Shown here: piece by piece, positions 22,439-31,498 of the stretch
Numbering within the stretch: the first letter of the stretch is position 1
How the letters are laid out: each line of letters starts with the position of its first letter
DNA from: an uncultured Prevotella sp.
Lineage (GTDB): Bacteria; Bacteroidota; Bacteroidia; Bacteroidales; Bacteroidaceae
DNA length: 40,585 bases
Direction of reading: 5' to 3'
Assembly: GCA_905198745.1 (NCBI GenBank)
Contig: CAJKDU010000023.1
Span: 1 to 40,585, forward strand
Position numbers and translations under genes: made by a program
Notes under the pieces: generated by a model
The model's input: the letters and a program-made list of their open reading frames with translations, nothing else
What the model was told of the DNA's origin: nothing
The model's database searches: none

Positions 22439-23755
22439 CTATTTTCCAATACAGTGGTATTCAAAGCCTGTGCTTTCCATTTCCTCCGCATCAAAGATGT
22501 TGCGCCCGTCAATGACCAGTGCCCTCTTCATAGCCTTGGCTATCACCTCCCAGCTGGGCAGCCGGAATTCCTTCCACTCGGTGAGAAGCAACAATGCATC
22601 GGCATTGAGCACGGCGTCGTACATGTCACGGCAGTAGACCACATCGTCGCCTACCCTGCGCCGGCACTCGTCCATGGCCACCGGATCATAGGCTCGGATG
22701 ATGCACCCGGCCTCCTTGAGCAGTCGGATAACGACCAGTGCGGTAGACTCGCGCATGTCGTCGGTTTCGGGCTTGAACGACAGTCCCCATAGGGCAATGG
22801 TCTTGCCCCGGAGCGAGCCGGCGGGATAACACTTGAGCAACTTGCGGTAGAGCACGCTTTTCTGCTGCTCGTTCACCCGTTCCACAGCCTTGAGCACTTC
22901 CATGGAATAGCCGTTGTCGTCGGCCGTTTTGATAAGTGCCTTCACGTCCTTGGGGAAGCAAGAACCGCCGTAGCCGCATCCGGCGTAGAGAAATTTGCGG
23001 CCTATGCGTGTATCTGAACCTATACCTGCCCTGACCATGTTCACGTCCGCACCTACCCGCTCGCACAGGTTGGCTATGTCGTTCATGAAAGATATGCGGG
23101 TGGCAAGCATGGAATTGGCTGCATATTTGGTCATTTCCGCACTTGGTATGTCCATGAATATGACACGGAAGTTATTGATTAGGAAAGGCTTGTAGAGCTT
23201 GGTAAGGATAGCCTTGGCCCTGTCGCTCTCCACGCCCACCACCACACGGTCCGGACTCATGAAATCCTTGATGGCATTGCCCTCCTTGAGAAACTCCGGA
23301 TTGCTCGCCACATCGAACTCCACGTCCACCCCTCGGCGGTCTATCTCACGCTGGATGGTTTCACGCACCTTACGGGCTGTTCCCACAGGGACCGTGCTCT
23401 TGGTCACCACCACCACATATTTATTGATGTTCTCGCCAATGGTCTTTGCCACCTGAAGCACATACTTCAGGTCGGCACTTCCGTCCTCATCGGGAGGAGT
23501 GCCCACTGCCGAGAACACAATCTGCTGGTCGTTGAGCACTGAAGCCAGGTCGGTAGAAAACTTCAGTCGTCCAGCCTTGACATTCTTGAGCACCAACTCG
23601 TCCAGTCCAGGTTCGTAAATGGGAATGTCTCCCCGTTGCAGGCGCTCAATCTTCCGGGCGTCCACATCCACGCAAGTGACATTGGCACCGGTATCAGCAA
23701 AACATGTGCCAGACACCAGTCCCACGTATCCTGTACCGACTATTGCTATATTCAT
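22439..23755 (-). CDS. ugd: UDP-glucose 6-dehydrogenase
   Basis: A 438-residue NAD-dependent enzyme that oxidises UDP-glucose to UDP-glucuronate for surface polysaccharides. The NAD loop is IVGTGYVGLVSGTCFADTG at the N-terminus, the middle domain has TKSTVPVGTA, and the active-site cysteine is in YAGCGYGGSCFPKDV. The C-terminal domain (LWGLSFKPETDDMRES) completes the UDP-binding fold. Length is normal. It follows rfbC by 18 bp, so two sugar-nucleotide enzymes are expressed together. Confidence 0.94.
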   Translation of the reverse strand: MNIAIVGTGYVGLVSGTCFADTGANVTCVDVDARKIERLQRGDIPIYEPGLDELVLKNVKAGRLKFSTDLASVLNDQQIVFSAVGTPPDEDGSADLKYVLQVAKTIGENINKYVVVVTKSTVPVGTARKVRETIQREIDRRGVDVEFDVASNPEFLKEGNAIKDFMSPDRVVVGVESDRAKAILTKLYKPFLINNFRVIFMDIPSAEMTKYAANSMLATRISFMNDIANLCERVGADVNMVRAGIGSDTRIGRKFLYAGCGYGGSCFPKDVKALIKTADDNGYSMEVLKAVERVNEQQKSVLYRKLLKCYPAGSLRGKTIALWGLSFKPETDDMRESTALVVIRLLKEAGCIIRAYDPVAMDECRRRVGDDVVYCRDMYDAVLNADALLLLTEWKEFRLPSWEVIAKAMKRALVIDGRNIFDAEEMESTGFEYHCIGK

Positions 23756-23773
23756 AAGTTGAAATGATTGGTC

Positions 23774-24322
23774 TTAAAAACTGTCGGCATCCTTGAATGC
23801 CTTTGCCTTCTTGAGGTCTTTTTCGCTCGTAAGCACGTCTTCCTTCCTGATGGGCCACTGTATGTTCAAGTCCTCATCGTCCCAACGGATGGAAGCCTCG
23901 GCCTGTGGTGCATAAACGTTGTCTACCTTATAAGTAAAGATAGCCTCGTCGCTCAACACGAGGAAACCGTGTGCAAAGCCACGGGGAATGAAGAACTGCC
24001 GCTTATTCTCGCCACTCAGTTCCACCATCACGTGCTTGCCGTACGTGGACGAATCCTTGCGCAAGTCGACAGCCACGTCGAGCACACGGCCTTTGATGAC
24101 GCGCACCAGCTTTGCCTGTGAGAATTCTCCCTTCTGATAGTGCAGGCCACGCAACACGCCATAGCTTGATTTCGACTCGTTGTCCTGCACAAAGTTAACC
24201 TTTCCCACATGTTGTTCAAAGTCTTCCTTCTTCCACGATTCAAAAAAATAGCCGCGAACGTCCTCAAACACCTTCGGCTCCAGGATATAGACACCATCAA
24301 TATCCGTCTTCAAATAGTTCAT
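23774..24322 (-). CDS. rfbC: dTDP-4-dehydrorhamnose 3,5-epimerase
   Basis: A 182-residue cupin-fold epimerase, the third step of dTDP-L-rhamnose synthesis. Landmarks are VFEDVRGYFFESW, the catalytic histidine of GVLRGLHYQKG, VDLRKDSSTYGKH, and FIPRGFAHGFLVLSD. Length is normal. It is first in its operon behind a consensus promoter (24362-24392). The other rhamnose genes (rfbA, rfbB, rfbD) are not in the window. Confidence 0.95.
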   Translation of the reverse strand: MNYLKTDIDGVYILEPKVFEDVRGYFFESWKKEDFEQHVGKVNFVQDNESKSSYGVLRGLHYQKGEFSQAKLVRVIKGRVLDVAVDLRKDSSTYGKHVMVELSGENKRQFFIPRGFAHGFLVLSDEAIFTYKVDNVYAPQAEASIRWDDEDLNIQWPIRKEDVLTSEKDLKKAKAFKDADSF

Positions 24323-24361
24323 ATCAACCTATTTTATTGTAGAGATTTAATATTGTGTGGG

Positions 24362-24392
24362 CAAAGATATATAAAAATAGGCAAACGCCAAA
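24362..24392 (-). promoter_or_regulatory. promoter of rfbC-ugd-lipoprotein-trmN6
   Basis: On the minus strand TTTG (24389-24392), 19 bp, TATCTTTG (24362-24369): exact consensus. The leader is about 36 nt. Confidence 0.8.
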
Positions 24393-24440
24393 ACATTAAA
24401 CACTATTTATTTCTTTGGGAAGAAAAATACTTTTACATTC

Positions 24441-24471
24441 TTGTTTGTATCGGATAAAATACGTAACTTTG
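24441..24471 (+). promoter_or_regulatory. promoter overlapping the start of the HU/SPOR gene
   Basis: TTG (24441-24443), 20 bp, TAACTTTG (24464-24471). Only four bases (CATC) separate the -7 box from the GTG start codon at 24476, so the transcript is predicted to start at or within a base or two of the codon. Confidence 0.75.
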
Positions 24472-24475
24472 CATC

Positions 24476-25492
24476 GTGATTGAATTAGACAGACATATTG
24501 AGATACTGCTTTTGGACAACGACTGTGTGATTGTCCCGGGGTTAGGTGGGTTTATGACTCACCACATGGAAGCTGTGTACGATGACGACGACAACCTCTT
24601 TCTGCCGCCTGGACGTACGCTCGGCTTCAACCCGCAGCTTACCATGAACGATTCGCTCCTGGCGCAATCGTATGTGGAAGCTTACGACATCAGCTATCCC
24701 GAAGCCGTGAAGAAGATAGAAGACGAAGTGAACCTGCTGAAAGAGCACATAGAGAACCATGGCAGCTATCAGCTGAATGGCATCGGCACCCTTTCGGCCA
24801 ACCCTAACGGACACTACGACTTTGAACCTTGCGAGGCCGGAATCCTCACGCCGCAACTTTATGCGCTGTCTTCCTTCGAGATGGCCAAACTCCACGTGGA
24901 GGAAGAAAAGCCGCAAACCGTGGTGATGCCACAGTCGAGCGTGCTGCCTTTCGTGCCTAAAAACGAGGTCGAAACCCCTCACGTGGAAGAAGAAAAGTCC
25001 GCCAAGACCATCAGCATCCGGGTAAGCGTGCTGCGCAATTTCGTAGCTGCTGCCATCGCCATCATCGCCTTCTTGCTCATTCCGGCACCCGTGAACAACA
25101 ACCAAGTGCAGCAGGGAGCCATCAACACGGACATACTTGACAAGATTATCCCTAATCCCGCTCCTGCAAAAGAGCCTGCCGCAACCCAGCCTGCCGCCCC
25201 GAAAAAAGAGGTGAAAGAGGCTGCATACGAGGTTGAGCCTCAACCAGTAGCAGAGGATTCGGAAAACTATTACTGCATTGTTCTGGCAAGCAAAATCACA
25301 AAGAACAACGCAACCATTTATGCCCAAAAGCTCCGCGACCAAGGCTACGACAAGGCCGAAGCATTTGTTAGAAAGAATGGTGCCAAAGTAATCTATGGGC
25401 ACTACAAGACGGAGAACGATGCCTACAATGCCCTCAATGGAATGAGCGACAACGCTCCCTTCACTGAAGGTTGGGTAATGCACGTGAAATAA
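24476..25492 (+). CDS. HU (CCDC81-type) and SPOR domain membrane protein
   Basis: A 338-residue protein. Residues 1-135 match the prokaryotic CCDC81-like HU domains found in Bacteroidetes: HIEILLLDNDCVIVPGLGGF, then NDSLLAQSYVEAYDISYPEA, and GSYQLNGIGTLSANPNG. A linker leads to one membrane helix (about 188-204), a Pro/Ala-rich periplasmic linker, and a SPOR domain (about 263-338, YYCIVLASKITKNNA) that in other proteins binds glycan strands lacking peptide stems at the septum. The topology puts HU-like domains in the cytoplasm and SPOR outside. GTG is the only start that fits; the FHA gene follows 36 bp downstream. Confidence 0.88.
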   Translation: MIELDRHIEILLLDNDCVIVPGLGGFMTHHMEAVYDDDDNLFLPPGRTLGFNPQLTMNDSLLAQSYVEAYDISYPEAVKKIEDEVNLLKEHIENHGSYQLNGIGTLSANPNGHYDFEPCEAGILTPQLYALSSFEMAKLHVEEEKPQTVVMPQSSVLPFVPKNEVETPHVEEEKSAKTISIRVSVLRNFVAAAIAIIAFLLIPAPVNNNQVQQGAINTDILDKIIPNPAPAKEPAATQPAAPKKEVKEAAYEVEPQPVAEDSENYYCIVLASKITKNNATIYAQKLRDQGYDKAEAFVRKNGAKVIYGHYKTENDAYNALNGMSDNAPFTEGWVMHVK

Positions 25493-25528
25493 AGAATCAA
25501 ATCCCCATACAAACATCTGTTTTTTATT

Positions 25529-26074
25529 ATGAAAAGGGTAAGATGTCCCAAGTGCGACAGCTATATCACATTCGACGAAACCAAGTACGAGAACGGACAG
25601 AAACTCGTGTTCCAGTGCAGTGAATGTGGCAAGCAGTTTGGCATCCGCATTGGCGTGTCGAAGCTGCGCAAGACTCAGAAAGAGGAAAACGACAATCCTG
25701 ACAACCAAGCCGACGGTGAAGCTCCCTACGGGGCTATTGTCGTCATTGAGAACGTGTTCCACTACAAACAGGTCATTCCGCTCCAGATGGGCGACAATGT
25801 CATTGGCCGATACATGAAAGGAAGTGGCATCAACACGCCTATCGAGACCGTCGACCCGAGCATCGACATGCATCATTGCGTGATCAACGTCTCGCGCGAC
25901 AAGCACGGAAAACTGAAGTATGTGCTCCGTGACGGACCCAGCTACACGGGCACCTTTGTGGACAACGTGATTCTCGGCGACCGCGAACGTCGTGTCATAG
26001 AAAACGGCACCCTCTTCACCATTGGTGCCACCAGCATCATTCTCAAAGCCGGAGAAACAGAAGAAGAAGAGTAG
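25529..26074 (+). CDS. zinc-ribbon and FHA domain protein
   Basis: A 181-residue cytoplasmic protein. A short zinc ribbon at the N-terminus has CPKC (6-9) and CSEC (30-33). After a charged linker, an FHA domain (about 68-173) shows the IGRYMKG turn near residue 93, the SxxxH-type SIDMHHCVINV near 111-116, and GTFVDN. FHA domains read phosphothreonine, although no Ser/Thr kinase is nearby. It ends in a glutamate run. It probably shares the transcript of the HU/SPOR gene, which suggests a link with the cell envelope or division, an inference only. Confidence 0.88.
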   Translation: MKRVRCPKCDSYITFDETKYENGQKLVFQCSECGKQFGIRIGVSKLRKTQKEENDNPDNQADGEAPYGAIVVIENVFHYKQVIPLQMGDNVIGRYMKGSGINTPIETVDPSIDMHHCVINVSRDKHGKLKYVLRDGPSYTGTFVDNVILGDRERRVIENGTLFTIGATSIILKAGETEEEE

Positions 26075-26104
26075 ACACCCTTATTCAACACCTATAAAGA
26101 TTTA

Positions 26105-26147
26105 CGACAAAAGCCCAGGAGCCCACCTTGCTCTTGGGCTTTTGTCG
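26105..26147. terminator. terminator after the FHA gene
   Basis: An 18-bp stem with one G-U pair: 26105-26122 (CGACAAAAGCCCAGGAGC) and 26130-26147, loop CCACCTT. The stem itself contains the TTTT stretch. It begins 30 bp after the FHA stop. Confidence 0.8.
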
Positions 26148-26149
26148 TA

Positions 26150-26475
26150 TCTGGAGGAAGGCGATGGAGGGCACCAGTGTCCCATAGCCTATCAGCAGAC
26201 GCACACAAGCCACGCTGCACGACCTCAAAGACAGCATCCCTGCCACCGTTTCTTGGATTGCCCCAAAACAGTACCGCACTTTGGGCAATCGATGCCCAAG
26301 CCGTGTGCACTCATTGCCCAAGCCGTGGGACAATGCTGAAACCAGCCAGTAGCGACCGCCCGGAGGACGACAGGCTGATTCAGCCTTACGGCATTTAGGC
26401 ATGACAATGCCCCGACAGACTACCCGCTTATGCTGAGAGCCTGCTACAGGACTACCCTACTCGTCAGACCAGCCC
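26150..26475. other. gene-free stretch between the FHA and SulP genes
   Basis: No convincing coding sequence in about 330 bp. It contains a hairpin, GATTGCCCCAAA (26256-26267) with TTTGGGCAATC (26280-26290), and a 13-bp direct repeat, TGCCCAAGCCGTG, at 26293 and 26315. Confidence 0.6.
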
Positions 26476-26481
26476 ACAGAA

Positions 26482-26525
26482 AACAGAGAGTGCAGCCCCA
26501 TGTTCTTGAGACTGCACTCCCTGTT
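26482..26525 (-). terminator. terminator of the SulP gene
   Basis: AACAGAGAGTGCAG (26482-26495) pairs with CTGCACTCCCTGTT (26512-26525) with one mismatch. On the minus strand TTTTC follows the stem. It lies 24 bp after the SulP stop. Confidence 0.75.
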
Positions 26526-26549
26526 TCTGTTATTCTATCATGTTGTGGA

Positions 26550-28220
26550 TTATTGTCCGATGATATCCTTGGCACGTTCCAAAGCCACCTTGATGTGCGG
26601 ACAAATGTTCTTTTCGCCCACCAAAGCATAGAAGCCTGCATGCTGCAAAGTCTGGTGCACCTTGGGATTTACGCCCGACAGCACAATCTGTATGCCCTCC
26701 TTCTTGCTCATCATACAAAGGTTGGTAAGGTTGTGAATGCCCGTAGAGTCAACGAAAGGCACCTTGCGCATGCGGATGATGCGCACCTGCGGCCGGTCAC
26801 CGAAGCTGGCCATGATTTCCTCAAAGCGGTTGCCTGCTCCAAAGAAGTAAGGACCATTGATTTCATAAACTTCCACCCCTTTGGGTATGGCAAGATGTTC
26901 GTCGTTGGCATGACTGATGCCACTCTCGTCCTCAGTGACAATCTCGTCCATGATGACCTTCACGTCCGTGGTCTCGGCCATCCGCTTCATAAACAGCAGA
27001 CAGGCGATGAGCAAGCCCACCTCGATGGCGATGGTGAGGTCGAACAGGATGGTAAGGAAGAAGGTGATGAGCAGCACCGTCACGTCGCTCTTGGGGTTCT
27101 TCATCAGAGCCAGAAACGACCGCCATCCCGACATGCCGTAGCTCACCACCACCAGCACGCCTGCCAGGCAAGCCATGGGAATGTATTGCGCCAAGGGCAT
27201 GAGGAAAAGGAAGATGAGCAGCAGCACCACAGCGTGCACGATGCCCGATACCGGCGTGCGTCCGCCGTTGTTGATGTTGGTCATGGTGCGGGCAATGGCA
27301 CCCGTGGCGGGAATGCCGCCGAAGAGAGGCGACGCGATGTTGGCAATGCCCTGCCCTATGAGTTCGGTGTTGGAGTCGTGGTGGTCGCCAATCACACCAT
27401 CGGCCACAGTGGCAGAGAGCAGTGACTCTATGGCACCGAGAATGGCTATGGTGAAAGCAGGAGAGATGAGATTCTTGATGGTGTCCCAGTTGATGCCCGG
27501 CACGGTGGCCGACGGCAACTGGCTGCTGATGGTAAAGCGGTCACCAATGGTCTCTATGCCTGTGGCACCGCTGTAGTTCTCCAGTCCCAAAGCGGCAAGG
27601 GTCATCACAATGATGGCAATGAGCGATCCGGGAATGCGCTTGCTGAACTTAGGTGTGACGACAATGATGACCACGCTCACCACACCAATGAGTGCACTCC
27701 AGGGATCAATGGTGTGGAAATCCTGTATGTAGGCTCCCCACTTCTCGAGAAAGTCGCTCGGCACGGTGGCCATCTGCAGTCCGAAGAGGTCCTTGATTTG
27801 AGTGGTGAAGATGGTCACGGCAATACCGCTGGTGAAACCCACCACGATGGGATAAGGTATGTACTTGATGATGGTGCCCAGATGGAGCAGTCCGAACAGG
27901 ATGAGGAACACGCCCGCCATGAGGGTGGCAATGGTGAGGCCCTCCATGCCATACTGCTGGATGATGCCATAGATGATGACGATGAAGGCACCCGTAGGAC
28001 CTCCTATCTGCACCTTGCTGCCTCCGAACATGGAGATGATGAAGCCCGCAACAATGGCGGTGATGATGCCCTTCTCGGGACTTACGCCAGAGGCGATGCC
28101 AAAGGCAATGGCAAGCGGCAAGGCCACGATGCCGACAATGATGCCGGCCATAAGGTCTTGCATGAAAGTCTTGCGGTCGTAGTGTCGCAGGGTTGCGAAC
28201 AGTCGCGGAGAGAATGTCAT
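26550..28220 (-). CDS. SulP-family anion transporter with STAS domain
   Basis: A 556-residue inner-membrane protein. The membrane part has about 12-14 helices with family motifs such as DLMAGIIVGIVALPLAIAFG near the N-terminus and GGIPATGAIARTMTNINNGG in the middle. The C-terminal STAS domain (about 440-550) has EVYEINGPYFFGAGNRF and VPFVDSTGIHNL. SulP carriers move sulfate, bicarbonate or dicarboxylates; sequence by eye does not decide which. It lies 47 bp downstream of dacB on the same strand and may be cotranscribed. Confidence 0.93.
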   Translation of the reverse strand: MTFSPRLFATLRHYDRKTFMQDLMAGIIVGIVALPLAIAFGIASGVSPEKGIITAIVAGFIISMFGGSKVQIGGPTGAFIVIIYGIIQQYGMEGLTIATLMAGVFLILFGLLHLGTIIKYIPYPIVVGFTSGIAVTIFTTQIKDLFGLQMATVPSDFLEKWGAYIQDFHTIDPWSALIGVVSVVIIVVTPKFSKRIPGSLIAIIVMTLAALGLENYSGATGIETIGDRFTISSQLPSATVPGINWDTIKNLISPAFTIAILGAIESLLSATVADGVIGDHHDSNTELIGQGIANIASPLFGGIPATGAIARTMTNINNGGRTPVSGIVHAVVLLLIFLFLMPLAQYIPMACLAGVLVVVSYGMSGWRSFLALMKNPKSDVTVLLITFFLTILFDLTIAIEVGLLIACLLFMKRMAETTDVKVIMDEIVTEDESGISHANDEHLAIPKGVEVYEINGPYFFGAGNRFEEIMASFGDRPQVRIIRMRKVPFVDSTGIHNLTNLCMMSKKEGIQIVLSGVNPKVHQTLQHAGFYALVGEKNICPHIKVALERAKDIIGQ

Positions 28221-28267
28221 GTTGTCTTTATGTTTGATAATGTTTCTTGCTTAAATAAGGGGAATGT

Positions 28268-29596
28268 TCAATGCGGACTGCACAGGATGGTACATACCCG
28301 GTCCTGGAATGCACGTCCGTTCTTGCGGTGCATCACGCCTTGGTTGATGATGGAGAAAGCAAGCCGGTGGCCGGTGCTGGCGGTGCAGTAGCCGGCAAGC
28401 GAGCTGATGCCGCTCACTGTGCCGGTCTTGGCATGCACGTTGCCGCTGGTGAACGAGCCACGCATGCGCTTCTTCAAGGTGCCGTCAACGCCGGCTATGG
28501 GCAGCGCAGGATAGAGGTGCACATAGATGTTGTTGTTGCGGTAGGCATAGCGAAGCATCATCACCTCGAGTTCGGCCGTCACATAATTATACAAGGAGAG
28601 GCCCGATCCGTCGGCAAAACGATAGCGGGCAGGGTCAAGTCCCAGCTTGCGCACCAACTGTCCGGTCACTGCACGGGCACTTTTGGCCGAAGCCGGCCTG
28701 TTGCCCGTCGACGCGGCAGTCTGGTAGAACATGGATTCGGCATAGAGGTTGTCGCTCTCCTTGAGCATGCGCATGAGAATTTGGTCGAGCGTATGGAAAC
28801 GTGTACACACGCTGTAAGCCCCATAGGGCGCTCTCCCGTTGAGCACCGAGGCTGTGACCACAATGCTGTCTTGCCGCAGCCGGCGCACAAAGCGGTCCAT
28901 GAACTCGTCGCGCCGGGAAATCAGTAATGGGGAGAGCACGGGGTTCTTGTCGTCCCAACACCAGCCTTCGCCCAGCCTGTCGGCATCCTTCATGGACGTA
29001 TCGGCGAAGAGTGTGCCGCAGATGGTGTCCACTCCCATTTCCTTCAGGCTGGTCACAAAGGCGGAAAGGTCGTCGCTGTTGAAGCGTGGGTCGAAACCGC
29101 CCACACAGTAAACGCCTCCCGAAAGGGTGTGGTTTTCTATCTTCCCCGTATATTTCAGTTCCGTCTTGAACTGATAAGAGCCGCCCAGCTTGTCAATGGC
29201 AGTGATAGCAGTGATGACCTTCATGGTGGAAGCCGGACGCAACGTCTGTCGCTCGCCATGCGCAAAGACCACCGAGTCGGCATCCAGGTCATAGACCATC
29301 ATGCCCACCTGCGAAGTCTTGAACATGTCGCTTTCAAGCAATCTGTTGAGCTTGGCCTGCACAGCCTGGTCCCACGGCAGCTTCGCAAGAGCAGTGTCGG
29401 GCACCAGCGAGTCGGGCACCAGCGTGTCGGGGTCGGCATCGTCATTATTGTCATCGTCATCGCTGACTATAGTCTCGTCTGGGTCCACGGGCGTAATGAC
29501 CTGTGCCTTAAGTGGCGAGGAAAAAAGGAGTGTGAGAATCATGACTGCGGATACAAGCGCCCGCAAGCCGATTCTGCCAAACGTCATCATTTTCAT
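28268..29596 (-). CDS. dacB: D-alanyl-D-alanine carboxypeptidase/endopeptidase (PBP4 type)
   Basis: A class C penicillin-binding protein, 442 residues, exported by an N-terminal signal (MKMMTFGRIGLRALVSAVMI onward to about residue 32). It trims or cuts peptide cross-links in peptidoglycan. The catalytic Ser123 and Lys126 are in PASTMK, the second motif is SDN in KESDNLYAES, and the third is KTG in HAKTGTVSG. An unusually acidic linker (about 38-68, many Asp) precedes the catalytic domain. I chose the ATG at 29596 because a longer GTG frame from 29710 would lack a signal sequence at its start and overlap the nadB promoter. Confidence 0.92.
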   Translation of the reverse strand: MKMMTFGRIGLRALVSAVMILTLLFSSPLKAQVITPVDPDETIVSDDDDNNDDADPDTLVPDSLVPDTALAKLPWDQAVQAKLNRLLESDMFKTSQVGMMVYDLDADSVVFAHGERQTLRPASTMKVITAITAIDKLGGSYQFKTELKYTGKIENHTLSGGVYCVGGFDPRFNSDDLSAFVTSLKEMGVDTICGTLFADTSMKDADRLGEGWCWDDKNPVLSPLLISRRDEFMDRFVRRLRQDSIVVTASVLNGRAPYGAYSVCTRFHTLDQILMRMLKESDNLYAESMFYQTAASTGNRPASAKSARAVTGQLVRKLGLDPARYRFADGSGLSLYNYVTAELEVMMLRYAYRNNNIYVHLYPALPIAGVDGTLKKRMRGSFTSGNVHAKTGTVSGISSLAGYCTASTGHRLAFSIINQGVMHRKNGRAFQDRVCTILCSPH

Positions 29597-29605
29597 AATC
29601 GGCTG

Positions 29606-29613
29606 CAAAATTA
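29606..29613 (-). promoter_or_regulatory. -7 element of dacB
   Basis: Minus-strand TAATTTTG fits TAnnTTTG and ends 9 bp before the ATG at 29596. The predicted leader is only a few bases, similar to the lipid kinase gene. A -33 box is not clear. Confidence 0.55.
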
Positions 29614-29698
29614 CAAATAAATCTGCAAACAGAGGGCCGACGACGGCAAAAACTAAGTAAAAAACAACGGATTGTTTCGTTTTTACCCCAATTTGTAT

Positions 29699-29706
29699 TA
29701 CCTTTG
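29699..29706 (+). promoter_or_regulatory. -7 element of nadB
   Basis: TACCTTTG fits TAnnTTTG and lies 51 bp before the nadB ATG. The -33 box is weak. Confidence 0.55.
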
Positions 29707-29757
29707 CCACGGCTTTGCAGACACGGGTCTGGAAGCATTACTATACAAACAACAAAG

Positions 29758-31350
29758 ATGGTATTCAAATACGACTTTCTCATCATCGGTTCCGGAGTGG
29801 CCGGCATGAGCTACGCCCTGAAGATAGCCAGGGCACACAAAGGCAAGATTTGCCTCATTTGCAAGACTTCGCTCGACGAAGCCAACACTTCGTTTGCCCA
29901 GGGCGGCGTGGCTTCTGTGACCAACCTGGAGGTGGACAACTTCGAGAAACACATTCAAGACACCATGATAGCCGGCGACTATATCAGCGACCCGGCAGCC
30001 GTGAACCAAGTGGTGAAAAACGCACCCGAGCAAATCAAGGAGCTCGTGAACTGGGGCGTGAACTTCGACAAGCAGCAAGACGGAAAGTTCGACCTGCACC
30101 GCGAAGGCGGGCACTCTGAATTCAGAATTCTGCACCACGCCGACGATACGGGAGCGGAAATACAACGAGGACTTATGGAGGCAGTGCGCAACTGTCCCGA
30201 CATTGAGGTGAAGGAGAACCACTTTGCCGTGGAAATCATCACACAACACCATTTGGGCATAGAGGTTACTCGCCGCACTCCCGACATTGAATGCTACGGC
30301 GCCTACGTGCTCGATCCCGACACACAGAAGGTTGACACCTATTTAAGCAAAGTGACACTGATGTGTACCGGCGGATGCGGTGCCGTCTACCAGACCACCA
30401 CCAACCCCGTGATTGCCACGGGCGACGGCGAGGCCATGGTCTACCGCGCCAAGGGCGAGGTGAAAGACATGGAGTTTGTCCAGTTCCACCCCACTGCCCT
30501 CTACCACCCGGGAGAGACGCATCCCGCCTTCCTCATCACCGAGGCCATGCGTGGCTACGGCGGCGTGCTCCGCCTGCCCAACGGCGAGTCGTTCATGGAG
30601 AAATACGACAAGCGTCTTTCTTTGGCACCGCGCGACATCGTGGCCCGTGCCATAGACAAGGAGATGAAGATTCACGGCCTCGACCACGTGTGTCTGGACG
30701 TGACCCACAAGAATGCGGAAGAGACCAAGCACCACTTCCCCAACATCTACCACAAGTGCCTCTCCATCGGCATCGACATCACCAAGGAATACATTCCCGT
30801 GCGTCCCGCTGCCCACTACATGTGCGGCGGCATCAAGGTAGACCTCAACGGCGAATCAAGCATTCACCGTCTCTACGCCATCGGCGAATGTTCATGCACA
30901 GGACTGCACGGCGGCAACCGGTTGGCATCCAACTCGCTCATAGAGGCTGTGGTCTATGCAGACGCCGCAGCCAAGCACTGCCTGAAGGTGGTAGACCAGT
31001 ACTGCTTCAACGAGAAAGTGCCCGAATGGAACGATGAAGGCACCATGACCAACGAGGAAAAAGTGCTCATCACGCAAAGCGTGAAAGAGGTGAACGAATG
31101 CATGAGCAACTATGTGGGCATTGTGCGCAGTGACCTCCGGCTCAAACGCGCCTGGGACCGCCTCGACCTGCTCTACGAGGAGACCGAAGCCCTGTTCAAG
31201 CGCGTCAAGGCTAGCCGCGACATCTGCGAGCTGCGCAACATGATCAACGTGGGCTACCTCATCACCCGCCAGGCCATAGAACGCAAGGAATGTCGTGGAC
31301 TGCACTACACCATCGACTATCCCGTGCACGCTTACGACAACAAGAAATAA
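29758..31350 (+). CDS. nadB: L-aspartate oxidase
   Basis: A 530-residue FAD enzyme that oxidises L-aspartate to iminoaspartate, the first step of de novo NAD synthesis. The FAD loop is IIGSGVAGMSYAL, followed by ANTSFAQGGVAS, HREGGHSEFRI and VRPAAHYMCGGI with the catalytic arginine and histidine. The C-terminal helical domain is present. The ATG at 29758 is preferred because it gives the normal N-terminus MVFKYDFLIIG; the frame upstream (from 29704) is not family-like. nadA and nadC are not in the window. Confidence 0.95.
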   Translation: MVFKYDFLIIGSGVAGMSYALKIARAHKGKICLICKTSLDEANTSFAQGGVASVTNLEVDNFEKHIQDTMIAGDYISDPAAVNQVVKNAPEQIKELVNWGVNFDKQQDGKFDLHREGGHSEFRILHHADDTGAEIQRGLMEAVRNCPDIEVKENHFAVEIITQHHLGIEVTRRTPDIECYGAYVLDPDTQKVDTYLSKVTLMCTGGCGAVYQTTTNPVIATGDGEAMVYRAKGEVKDMEFVQFHPTALYHPGETHPAFLITEAMRGYGGVLRLPNGESFMEKYDKRLSLAPRDIVARAIDKEMKIHGLDHVCLDVTHKNAEETKHHFPNIYHKCLSIGIDITKEYIPVRPAAHYMCGGIKVDLNGESSIHRLYAIGECSCTGLHGGNRLASNSLIEAVVYADAAAKHCLKVVDQYCFNEKVPEWNDEGTMTNEEKVLITQSVKEVNECMSNYVGIVRSDLRLKRAWDRLDLLYEETEALFKRVKASRDICELRNMINVGYLITRQAIERKECRGLHYTIDYPVHAYDNKK

Positions 31351-31463
31351 TATGTTATGGTTTGTTAGGTTTTTTATTAAGCCTAATTCAAAAATTTGCT
31401 ACCGTCGGGTAACATCAAACAGATCTGCCAGACTATAAAGTCGGAAAGGTCGGAAAAATAAAT

Positions 31464-31498
31464 GCCCTGCCTATCTGCAAAGACAAGCAGGGCTTTTT
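31464..31498 (+). terminator. terminator between nadB and the GH28 gene
   Basis: GCCCTGC (31464-31470) pairs with GCAGGGC (31487-31493), then TTTTT. It lies only 23 bp before the GH28 start codon, leaving little space for a promoter between them. Confidence 0.75.

Noticed and set aside
29597..29710. Extended dacB start at the GTG of 29710
   Set aside because: It would put a non-signal stretch before a clear signal peptide and overlap the nadB promoter and the dacB -7 box.
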